A stretch of 12,960 nucleotides of DNA. Source: Thermohalobaculum sp964576075. Its GTDB lineage: Bacteria; Pseudomonadota; Alphaproteobacteria; Rhodobacterales; Rhodobacteraceae. The stretch spans positions 1 to 12,960 of the forward strand of contig CAZNTX010000099.1 in NCBI GenBank assembly GCA_964576075.1, written 5' to 3'. Each line of letters begins with the position of its first letter. The first letter of the stretch is position 1. The position numbers were made by a program, and so were the translations under genes. A model generated the notes under the pieces. It did no database searches. It was given only the letters and a program-made list of their open reading frames with translations, and was not told where the DNA came from. Of the stretch, positions 1 through 5,892 are shown piece by piece.

Positions 1-30
1 CGGCGGCCTGGGCGACGGCCGGAGCCCGGA

Positions 31-378
31 TCAGCCGAGGAGGGTCAGGACATTGCCGGCGGGGTCGCGGAAATGGGCGAGGCGGCCGCCCCAGGCCATC
101 CGCTGCGGCGGCGCCTCGAAGGCGACGCCGGCGGCGGCGAGCGCGCGGTGGGTGGCCTCGATGTCCGGGACCTCGAGCGAGACGCCGAGGAAGCGGCCGA
201 CGAGGTGGCCCTCGGGCCCCGCCGGGTCCTCGTGCTCGACGATGAGGACGCCCCGGCCCGCCTGGAAGCCGACCGCGTCGCCCCCGTCCCAGGCCACGGG
301 GAGGCCGAGCACGCGGCCGTAAAAGTCGAACGCCCGCTCGAGGTCGTCCACGAAGATGCGGACGCCGTAGAGCTCCAT
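31..378 (-). CDS. VOC (glyoxalase/bleomycin-resistance-like) family protein
   Basis: A 115-residue protein with the two-module layout of the vicinal oxygen chelate fold. The first module begins with a strand followed by DDLERAFDFYGRVLGL (residues 11-26), and the second ends in FRDPAGN (about 104-110), the usual last-strand turn. Its ATG shares one base with the TGA of the upstream acyl-CoA dehydrogenase (TGATG), so the two are probably translationally coupled. The positions that normally hold metal ligands look empty: Gly5 and the Gly before VSLEV stand where His is usual, and a Thr stands where the final Glu is usual. A metal-dependent glyoxalase I reaction is therefore unlikely, and binding or another VOC chemistry is possible. 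The substrate cannot be told. The family call is firm; the function is not. Confidence 0.85.
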   Translation of the reverse strand: MELYGVRIFVDDLERAFDFYGRVLGLPVAWDGGDAVGFQAGRGVLIVEHEDPAGPEGHLVGRFLGVSLEVPDIEATHRALAAAGVAFEAPPQRMAWGGRLAHFRDPAGNVLTLLG

Positions 379-1577
379 CAGACGCCCCAGCGCCACATCC
401 CCGCGCCCTCGGCGGCATAGGCGCGGGAGAGGACCATCTTGTGCACCTCGTCCGCACCGTCCACGAGGCGGGCCTGGCGGGCGTAGCGGTAGATCCATTC
501 GAGGGCCGTGTCCCCGGAATAGCCCTTGGCGCCGCAGATCTGGATGCAGTCGTCGGCGGCGCGGTGGAGGGTGTCGGCGACGTGGATCTTGGCCATGGAG
601 ACCGCCGATTTCGCCCGGTCGCCCTGGTCGAGCGCCCAGGCGGCCTTCATGGTGAGCAGGCGGCCGACCTCGATGCGGTGCGCCAGATCGCCGAGCTTGA
701 CCTGCACGGTCTCGCGCTCGGCGAGGCGGATGCCGAAGCCCTCGCGCTCGGCGGCATAGGCCGAGGCGATCTCCAGGCAGCGCTTGGCCAGCCCGAGCCA
801 GCGCATGCAATGGGTCAGCCGCGCGGGGCCGAGGCGGATCTGGGTGACCTTGAGCCCGTCGCCCACCTCCATCAGCACGTTCTCGTCGGCCACCTCGAGC
901 CCCTCGAAGGCGATCTCGCAATGCCCGCCATGCTCCTCCGGCCCCATGATCGGGATGCGGCGCAGGATCTCCCAGCCCGGCTGGTCGGCGGAGAAGAGGA
1001 AGGCGGTGAGGCCCTTGCGGGTGTCCTCCGAGGTGCGGGCGATGACGATGAGCCGCCCCGCGCCCTCGGCTCCGGTGATGTACCACTTGCGCCCGAAGAT
1101 GCGCCAGCCGCCCTGCACGCGCTCGGCGCGGGTGCGCATCATCGAGGGGTCGGAGCCCGCGCCCGGATGCGGCTCGGTCATCGCGAAGGCCGAGCGGGTC
1201 TCGCCGGCGACGACGGGCGCGAGCCACCAGTCGCGCTGCGCCGGGGTGCCGACCTGGGAGAGGAGGCGCATATTGCCGTCGTCGGGCGCGGCCGCGTTGA
1301 AGGCGGCGGGGCCGAAGCGGGCGCGGTTCATCTCCTCGTAGGCCGCCGCCTGGCCGCAGAAGCTCATGCCGAGCCCGCCGAGCGCCTCAGGCACCTGCGG
1401 CGCCCAGAGCCCGGCGGCCTTCACCTCGGCGCGGAGGGCGCGCAGCCGGGGCTCGGGGATGTTCTCGTGCTCGGAGAAGTTCTCCGGGTCCACCTCCATG
1501 GGCAGGATGCGCTCGGCCACGAAGTCGGCCACGCGGGCGCGGTAGTCGTCCTCGGCGGGGGAGAGGGTGAAGTCCAT
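378..1577 (-). CDS. Acyl-CoA dehydrogenase (ACAD10/11-like)
   Basis: A 399-residue cytosolic FAD enzyme, the usual length for the family, expected to oxidise an acyl-CoA at C2-C3 and pass electrons to ETF. Visible signatures are FAMTEP (131-136), the GRKWYITGA strand (162-170) and GAKGYSGD (349-356). The C-terminal segment reads LVDGADEVH (371-379). The classical catalytic Glu of MCAD (in YEGT) corresponds here to Asp373, a pattern typical of the ACAD10/11-type branch. The start at 1577 is chosen because GGAGG lies 8 nt upstream; an in-frame ATG 18 codons further out has no such site and would add low-complexity residues. The gene is followed by, and overlaps, a VOC gene. The acyl substrate is unknown. 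Confidence 0.93.
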   Translation of the reverse strand: MDFTLSPAEDDYRARVADFVAERILPMEVDPENFSEHENIPEPRLRALRAEVKAAGLWAPQVPEALGGLGMSFCGQAAAYEEMNRARFGPAAFNAAAPDDGNMRLLSQVGTPAQRDWWLAPVVAGETRSAFAMTEPHPGAGSDPSMMRTRAERVQGGWRIFGRKWYITGAEGAGRLIVIARTSEDTRKGLTAFLFSADQPGWEILRRIPIMGPEEHGGHCEIAFEGLEVADENVLMEVGDGLKVTQIRLGPARLTHCMRWLGLAKRCLEIASAYAAEREGFGIRLAERETVQVKLGDLAHRIEVGRLLTMKAAWALDQGDRAKSAVSMAKIHVADTLHRAADDCIQICGAKGYSGDTALEWIYRYARQARLVDGADEVHKMVLSRAYAAEGAGMWRWGV

Positions 1578-1639
1578 GGGCGCTGCCTCCGGCGTTTCGG
1601 CCAAAGGACCATGGCGCGCGGCCGGCGGCAAGAGGGGGC

Positions 1640-1680
1640 GCCCGGCCGCGGGGGCCGGGCACGAGCCGGACCGGCGGCTC
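1640..1680 (-). terminator. Tandem GC hairpins after the VPLPA-CTERM gene
   Basis: Two consecutive inverted repeats follow the minus-strand stop codon at 1679-1681. The first has arms GAGCCG/CGGCTC (1663-1668 with 1675-1680) and a 6-nt loop. The second has arms GCCCGGCC/GGCCGGGC (1640-1647 with 1653-1660) and a 5-nt loop. There is no T-tract, so intrinsic termination is uncertain, and such arms are common by chance at this GC content. They also lie upstream of the acyl-CoA dehydrogenase gene. Confidence 0.35.
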
Positions 1681-2369
1681 AGCCGCGGCGGCGGGAGACG
1701 AAGCCGAGGCCCGCGAGCCCCGCGAGCAGGAGGGGCAGGGCGGCGGGCAGGGGCACATGGCTCACCTCCTCGCCCTCGAGGCGGAAGGAGCGCGGGTCGG
1801 AGCCGCCGAAATCCACCGTCTCGATATCGAAGGTGCCGGCGGCGCTCTCCGCGTTGAAGGCGGCGAGGCGGAACACCGCCGTGCTGACCGCATCGAAGGC
1901 CGACAGGTCGACCCCGATGAAATCGACGCCGGTGGTGTCGTCGTTGTAGTCGAAGGACAGCACCTCCTGGAAGGCGCCGCCATTGACCGAGAGGTCGATC
2001 ACGACGTCGTCCGGGCCGGTGCCGGAGCGGTCGAGGCGGATGTCGAAGGAGGTGAGGTCGAAGAGGACGCCAGGATCGGCGGCGAAGCCCCAGGTCCAGA
2101 CATCGCCCGCGGCGATGGCGGCCGCGGCGGTGGTGTTCGCGGGGTCCCAGTCGCGCCAGTTATAGGTGCCGCCGGTATTGGCCGGTATTGGCGGTGAGGC
2201 CGGCGCCGGCGGCGAAGGGGTCGCCGGTGACGCCGGGCGCGACCGCGCTCGGCGCGAGCGTCGGGTTGGCGGTCGACGCGGCGGTCTGGTATTCGATAAT
2301 GGTGACGGCGGCGGCCGGGCCGGCGGCGAGCGCGGCGGCGAGGCCGGCGGCGACAGCGAGCTTGGTCAT
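1679..2369 (-). pseudogene. VPLPA-CTERM exported protein, frameshifted by a 10-bp tandem duplication
   Basis: Removing one copy of the repeat at 2171-2190 gives a continuous 226-residue protein. Residues 1-21 are a signal peptide ending in an AAA site. The middle is a beta-rich, Asp/Gly/Thr-rich exported domain. The last 25 residues start with VPLPA, run through a Leu/Ala/Gly membrane stretch and end in SRRRG. That tripartite tail is the VPLPA-CTERM sorting signal (a PEP-CTERM relative) which in Rhodobacterales is processed by an exosortase of the XrtD type. As assembled, the first frame stops about 20 bases after the repeat, so the tail is lost. The start at 2369 has a GAGGGG site upstream. 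No exosortase is in the window. The gene may be broken, phase-variable or mis-assembled; the domain function is unknown. Confidence 0.8.
2171..2190. repeat. Exact 10-bp tandem duplication (GCCGGTATTG x2)
   Basis: Two adjacent identical copies lie at 2171-2180 and 2181-2190, inside the VPLPA-CTERM gene. Ten bases shift the frame by one. Deleting one unit joins the signal-peptide frame to the sorting-signal frame without any other change, giving LTANTGGTYNWRDW across the junction. Confidence 0.95.
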
Positions 2370-2392
2370 GGTCTTTCCCCTCGTGATCCCCC

Positions 2393-2429
2393 GGGCCGGA
2401 CCGGCCCTCGTCCCATGTCTAGACCGTCT
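2393..2429. promoter_or_regulatory. Palindromes upstream of the VPLPA-CTERM gene
   Basis: The 5' side of the CTERM gene holds GGGCCGG-A-CCGGCCC (2393-2407), a perfect 7-bp-arm repeat about one mononucleotide apart. Next to it is an overlapping set GTCTAGAC (2417-2424) and AGACCGTCT (2421-2429). They could be operator sites or a 5'-leader hairpin. No convincing -10/-35 pair was found. The GC-rich one may be chance; the AGAC/GTCT cluster is less expected in this composition. Confidence 0.3.
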
Positions 2430-2493
2430 GCCCGCGCCGTTGGTCACGGTTCGATGACGAAACGATGAAAAATGAACCGATGCCCATCTCCCG

Positions 2494-3234
2494 TCAGAGC
2501 GGGCGGACGAGATGGCCGCCGTCGACGGGGAGCACGACGCCGGTGATGTAGCTGCCGCCCGGGCCGAGGAGCAGCTCGAGCGGGGCCTCGAGGTCCTCGA
2601 GACGGCCGAAGCGGCGGAGCGGGATGGTCTTGAGCATCGCTTGCCCGGCCTCGCTCTCGAGATGGGCGCGGTTGATGTCGGTCGGGATATAGCCGGGCGC
2701 GAGGGCGTTCACGCGGATGCCGTGGCGCGCCCATTCGGCGGCGAGGTTGCGCGTCAGATGGGCGACGGCGGCCTTCGAGGCGGCATAGGCGGCGACGCCG
2801 GTGCCGGTGCCGAAGGCGAGGATCGAGGCGATGTTGACGATGGCGCCGCCGCCGCCCTCGGCCATCTTGGCGCCGGCCGCCTGCGCGACGCGGAAGACGC
2901 CGGTGAGGTTGGTGTCGACCACGCGGGCCCAGTCCTCGTCCGGCATCTCGAGGCTGCGCCCGCCCCAGGCGACGCCGGCATTGTTGACGAGCCCGTCCAG
3001 CCCGCCGAGCGCATCGGTTGCGAAATCGACCCCTTCCCTGACGGAAGATAGGTCTGTAACGTCGAGGGACACTGGGATGATTCGCGCGTTGCTTTGCGCA
3101 AGGGTTTCGAGCGCTTCCATGCGGCGGGCGGCCGCTGCGACCATGGCGCCGCGCTCGGCCAGAGCCTTGGCGAGATGCGCGCCGATCCCGCTGGAGGCGC
3201 CGGTGACGAGGATCTTGTGTCCATTCAGGATCAT
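2494..3234 (-). CDS. Classical SDR family NAD(P)-dependent oxidoreductase
   Basis: A 246-residue short-chain dehydrogenase, full length for the classical subfamily. The Rossmann glycine motif TGASSGIG is at 11-18, NNAG at 84-87, catalytic Asn110, Ser137 (in NIAS) and the YAASK pair Tyr150/Lys154, then the PG turn at 180-181. It should interconvert an alcohol or hydroxyacyl group with its ketone using NAD(P)(H). Arg37/Arg38 after the second strand would favour NADPH, but this is inference. The ATG at 3234 follows a GGGAG site by about 6 nt. It is transcribed away from an HxlR-type regulator, a common pairing in which the regulator represses the oxidoreductase. The substrate is unknown. Codons for roughly residues 40-72 are noticeably less GC-rich than the rest. 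Confidence 0.95.
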   Translation of the reverse strand: MILNGHKILVTGASSGIGAHLAKALAERGAMVAAAARRMEALETLAQSNARIIPVSLDVTDLSSVREGVDFATDALGGLDGLVNNAGVAWGGRSLEMPDEDWARVVDTNLTGVFRVAQAAGAKMAEGGGGAIVNIASILAFGTGTGVAAYAASKAAVAHLTRNLAAEWARHGIRVNALAPGYIPTDINRAHLESEAGQAMLKTIPLRRFGRLEDLEAPLELLLGPGGSYITGVVLPVDGGHLVRPL

Positions 3235-3399
3235 TTTTTTCTCCCACTTTGCGGAATATCAAGCTGCGGCTGTGGATTTGCGTTCTCATAGGGGCAAGTC
3301 ACGCCCATCCAAGGGTTAATTCGTGACGGCAAGAGAAGACTGACGGGTTCGGCCATGCTACAAATGGCTCAACGAAACAAACCGAATGGGGAAAAGCAG
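3235..3399. promoter_or_regulatory. Divergent control region between the SDR and HxlR genes
   Basis: This stretch is clearly less GC-rich than the flanking genes and must hold the promoters of both divergent genes. It contains an inverted repeat GTCACG (3298-3303) / CGTGAC (3322-3327) with an 18-nt spacer around GGGTTAATT, spaced as two half-sites about 24 bp apart. A dimeric winged-helix repressor such as HxlR could bind it. For the SDR direction a weak TTGGAT-N16-TATGAG promoter can be drawn on the minus strand. All of this is inference from sequence pattern. Confidence 0.4.
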
Positions 3400-3729
3400 A
3401 TGCTCCAGGACCAGGACGACATGACTTCGATGTCCGAGGCCGTGCGGATGGTGGGCGATGGGTGGACCCTCTTCATCCTCTGGGCGGCGCTCCACGGCGT
3501 CACGCGGTTCGACACCTTCCAGCGTCGCCTCGGCATGGCGCGCAACATCCTCTCGAACCGCCTCGCGCGGCTCGTGGACGAGGGGATCATGGTGAAGACC
3601 CCGGTGCAACCCGGCGCCCGGCGCCTCGAATACCGCCTGACGGAGGCCGGCCGCGCCCTCGCGCCCGTCGTCGAAGGCTTCGAGGACTGGGGCCGGAAGA
3701 TCCGCGGCGCCGACACGGCGGCGGACTGA
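3400..3729 (+). CDS. HxlR-family winged-helix transcriptional regulator
   Basis: A 109-residue HxlR/MarR-like DNA-binding protein. It shows the family core: VGDGWTLFIL, then RFDTFQRRLGMARNILSNRLARLVDEGI (the wHTH) and EYRLTEAGRAL (the wing). The start at 3400 has GGGGA 7 nt upstream; in-frame ATGs at 3355 and 3364 exist but lack a ribosome site and would add 15 or 12 residues. The cysteine that many HxlR proteins carry about 13 residues before the conserved Trp is absent (a Thr sits there), so thiol-based sensing is unlikely. The divergent SDR gene is its most probable target, with autoregulation through the shared intergenic region. Confidence 0.9.
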   Translation: MLQDQDDMTSMSEAVRMVGDGWTLFILWAALHGVTRFDTFQRRLGMARNILSNRLARLVDEGIMVKTPVQPGARRLEYRLTEAGRALAPVVEGFEDWGRKIRGADTAAD

Positions 3730-3759
3730 GGCGCGCAGGGGCCCGTCAGGCCGACACTG

Positions 3760-3783
3760 GCGCGGGGGGCAGCTCCCCCGCGC
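3760..3783. terminator. Hairpin between convergent genes
   Basis: A perfect 9-bp stem GCGCGGGGG (3760-3768) / CCCCCGCGC (3775-3783) with loop GCAGCT lies 30 bases after the HxlR stop and directly next to the stop of the opposing secreted-protein gene. The position suits a bidirectional terminator. Neither side has a T-tract, so efficiency is uncertain. Confidence 0.5.
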
Positions 3784-3784
3784 A

Positions 3785-4645
3785 TCACCGATGGCGCGCG
3801 AGCACGCTCGCCGCCGTCTCGAGCGAGAGGGCCTGGCGGGCCATCCGCTCCGCCGCCGCCCGGCAGTCCGCCCGCCGCATCACATATCCCTCGCCGCAGC
3901 GCACCGAGACGATCAGCGCGTCCCGCTCCTCGGCCACCTCGCGCTTGTAGGCGTCGAACCGCCCGGCCGACTGCACCTCGGCGAGCCCGGAGACCACCTC
4001 CGCGCAATTCACCCCCTGGCCCTTGAGCGCGAGCGCGAGCGCCCGGTCCGAGCGGGGCGCGAGGCAGAGCTTCCAGATCACGTCGAGCTGCACCGCGGGG
4101 AACAGCCGGATCATCGTCCGCGACCGCGGGGGCAGCGCGAGATAGCCCGCGAGCACCCCCTGCGGGCGCCAGAACTCGTAGGAGGAGAGGAAGCTGTTGG
4201 CGGTGATCTGCACGGCCGGGTCGCGCGGGGCGGGGACGAAGCCCTCCGGCGGCTCTGGCGCGGCCACCCCCTCGCGGCGATAGCCCGCGAGGCGCGCGCC
4301 GTCGAGCGCGAGCGTGCCGTCCTGGTTAAACGGGATCAGCGCGACCTCCGCGCCCCAGGGCAGCGGGGTCACCTGCATCAGATGCGCCCGCCCCGACAGG
4401 GTGACGACGGTCTCCGCCTGATCGCCGCGCCGGTCGGCCTCGAAGCTCTGCGCCGCGCCCCCCGCCGGGCGCCAGCTGCCGCGGAAGCCGCCCGGATCGG
4501 GCGCGATCTCGAGCCGGGCGCCGGCGGCCTCGCCCATCCCGAGATAGGTGCCCTCCAACACGATCTGCGCCCGCGCGGGCCCCGCCGCGAGCCAGAGGAC
4601 CAGACCCGACAAAAGGGCCACAGTTGCAATCGCCGAGGGGCGCAT
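3785..4645 (-). CDS. Secreted/periplasmic protein of unknown function
   Basis: A 286-residue protein that I do not recognise. Residues 1-26 form a clear Sec signal peptide (hydrophobic core ALLSGLVLWLAAG, cleavage after ARA). The mature part begins with a beta-rich stretch (about 27-130) and then a Pro-rich linker EPPEGFVPAPRDP (131-143). The C-terminal half is more helical and contains four cysteines (194, 214, 250, 261) that could form two disulfides in the periplasm. The start at 4645 has AAGGAG 5 nt upstream. The gene is divergent from a LysR regulator across only 75 bp, so it is a possible regulatory target. No enzymatic motif is visible. Confidence 0.85.
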   Translation of the reverse strand: MRPSAIATVALLSGLVLWLAAGPARAQIVLEGTYLGMGEAAGARLEIAPDPGGFRGSWRPAGGAAQSFEADRRGDQAETVVTLSGRAHLMQVTPLPWGAEVALIPFNQDGTLALDGARLAGYRREGVAAPEPPEGFVPAPRDPAVQITANSFLSSYEFWRPQGVLAGYLALPPRSRTMIRLFPAVQLDVIWKLCLAPRSDRALALALKGQGVNCAEVVSGLAEVQSAGRFDAYKREVAEERDALIVSVRCGEGYVMRRADCRAAAERMARQALSLETAASVLARHR

Positions 4646-4720
4646 TCCGACTCCTTTTGGTGCACCATCGGGCACGGGGTGGCAGGGTGTCGCCACCGCC
4701 GCACGGGTATGAGGGAAAGC
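4646..4720. promoter_or_regulatory. Compact divergent promoter region (secreted protein / LysR gene)
   Basis: The 75 bp separating the two starts hold a perfect 10-bp palindrome TGGTGCACCA (4658-4667), which abuts the Shine-Dalgarno of the secreted-protein gene, and an inverted repeat GGTGGC (4678-4683) / GCCACC (4692-4697). LysR regulators usually bind their own divergent promoter, so these are candidate sites. No clear -10/-35 was identified. Confidence 0.35.
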
Positions 4721-5638
4721 ATGGACTGGGACAAGCTGCGCGTCTTCCACGCCGTCGCCGATGCCGGAAGCCTCACCCATGCGGGCGAGCAGCTCCATCT
4801 CAGCCAGTCCGCCATCAGCCGGCAGATCCGCGGCCTCGAGGAGCAGCTGAACGCGACGCTCTTCCACCGCCACGCCCGCGGCCTGCTGCTGACCGAGCAG
4901 GGAGAGCTGCTCTACGACGCGACCCGCGCGATCACCCAGAAGCTCAACGTCGCCGCCGCGCGCATCCGCGATTCGAAGGACGAGGTCTATGGCGATCTCC
5001 GGGTGACGACCACCGCGGGCTTCGGCACGATCTGGCTCGCGCCCCGGCTCAACCGGCTGTTCCGGGTGCATCCGGGTCTCTCGATCGACCTGTTGCTGAC
5101 CGAGGCGGTGCTCGACCTGCCGATGCGCGAGGCGGATGTGGCGATCCGCATGGCCTCTCCCGCCCAGGCGGACCTGATCCGGCGCAAGCTGATGACCGTC
5201 ACCATGCGCCTCTATGCCGCCCATGGCTATCTCGCCGAGCACGGCCGGCCCGAGACCTTGGAGGCGCTCTCCGACCATCGGCTCGTGACCTTCTCGGCCG
5301 ACGCGCCCCAGCCCTCCGAGGCGGCGGGATGGCTGCGCCAGAAGATCGCGCCCCACCGGACCGCGCATGTCTCGATGAACAGCTATTTCGGGATCCTCAA
5401 GGGCGCGGTCGCCGGCCTCGGGATCGCCGCGCTGCCGGACTATATCACGCGGGATTATCCCGAGCTCGTCCATGTCCTGCCCGAGGAGGAGAGCCCGGCC
5501 TTCTCCGTCTACTTCACCTATCCAGAAGAGCTGCGCCGCTCGCAGCGCGTGATCGCCTTTCGCGATTTCATGCTGCTGGAAATCGAGGCCTTCAATCGTG
5601 TTCCTCGGGCAACAGATGGCGTTGCAGAGATCGCATAG
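4721..5638 (+). CDS. LysR-type transcriptional regulator, LsrB/VtlR-like
   Basis: A 305-residue LysR regulator. The N-terminal winged HTH (residues 1-60) contains MDWDKLRVFHAVADAGSLTH and LSQSAISRQI, followed by the HARGLLLTEQGELLY linker start. The effector-binding domain runs from about residue 90 and includes GIAALPDYI and, near the end, FTYPEELRRSQRVIAFRDF. From memory of the families this layout resembles rhizobial LsrB and Brucella VtlR. Unlike those it contains no cysteine at all. The ATG at 4721 has GAGG 6 nt upstream; ATG 4709 is a four-codon-longer alternative. It is followed at once by a candidate sRNA gene, which in Rhizobiales is the classic target of this regulator type. Confidence 0.92.
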   Translation: MDWDKLRVFHAVADAGSLTHAGEQLHLSQSAISRQIRGLEEQLNATLFHRHARGLLLTEQGELLYDATRAITQKLNVAAARIRDSKDEVYGDLRVTTTAGFGTIWLAPRLNRLFRVHPGLSIDLLLTEAVLDLPMREADVAIRMASPAQADLIRRKLMTVTMRLYAAHGYLAEHGRPETLEALSDHRLVTFSADAPQPSEAAGWLRQKIAPHRTAHVSMNSYFGILKGAVAGLGIAALPDYITRDYPELVHVLPEEESPAFSVYFTYPEELRRSQRVIAFRDFMLLEIEAFNRVPRATDGVAEIA

Positions 5639-5647
5639 CTGCTATGC
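5633..5647. promoter_or_regulatory. 15-bp palindrome, candidate LysR binding site
   Basis: GCATAGC-T-GCTATGC is a perfect 7-bp inverted repeat with a one-base centre. It spans the TAG stop of the LysR gene and stands in front of the candidate sRNA. With half its bases A/T it is not easily explained by the local GC bias. An extended -10-like TGCTATGCT overlaps its right arm, with TTGCAG at 5622-5627 as a possible but closely spaced -35. Alternatively the site is the upstream activator site of a promoter closer to 5690-5705. Confidence 0.45.
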
Positions 5648-5693
5648 TGTGATGCGGCAACGTCGACACTTGTGCAACAGGGTGGTAGACCGT

Positions 5694-5776
5694 AGGTATC
5701 ACGCAGGCTGGGCGACCGGCCTAGGTTGTGATACTTCCCTGTTGAACTGGCCGGGCCCTCGGGCCCGGTTTTTTTT
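5694..5776 (+). ncRNA. Candidate small regulatory RNA (5' end not defined)
   Basis: A structured, non-coding element lies directly after the LysR gene. AGGTATCAC (5694-5702) can pair with GTGATACTT (5728-5736), nine pairs with one G-U. This encloses a second stem AGGCUGG-GCGA-CCGGCCU (5705-5722) closed by a GNRA tetraloop. A single-stranded linker CCCUGUUGAACUG follows, then the terminator CCGGGCC-CUCG-GGCCCGG and eight U. Hairpin, pyrimidine-rich linker, terminator and U-tail is the architecture of an Hfq-type sRNA. The linker CCCUG, with the UU before it in the outer stem, could pair with ribosome binding sites. The adjacent LsrB/VtlR-like regulator recalls the AbcR sRNA loci of Rhizobiales. 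Homology to AbcR was not established. The start may be near 5655 or near 5690. Confidence 0.55.
5751..5776 (+). terminator. Strong Rho-independent terminator
   Basis: A perfect stem CCGGGCC (5751-5757) / GGCCCGG (5762-5768) with tetraloop CUCG is followed by eight consecutive T (5769-5776). It is the only textbook intrinsic terminator in the window. It ends the sRNA candidate and any read-through from the LysR gene. Confidence 0.93.
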
Positions 5777-5892
5777 GTGCCTCGGGCGGCGAGGCGGGCG
5801 GGCCCGGGAGGCGCACGGCGGCAGGGTTCGCCGCCCCTCGCCCGGACGCCGGCGGGCCCGGGCGGGGGGCGGCGAGAGAGAGCGGGGCGCGG

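Noticed and set aside
441..1949. Long plus-strand open frame opposite the acyl-CoA dehydrogenase and CTERM genes
   Set aside because: Its translation is low-complexity Gly/Ala/Arg/His-rich sequence with no family signature, and it is antisense to well-supported genes. Long antisense frames are expected at this GC content.
5797..5862. 12-bp direct repeat GGCGGGCCCGGG at 5797-5808 and 5851-5862
   Set aside because: It consists only of G and C in a spacer that is almost entirely G and C, so two copies are not surprising; no coding or transposon context.
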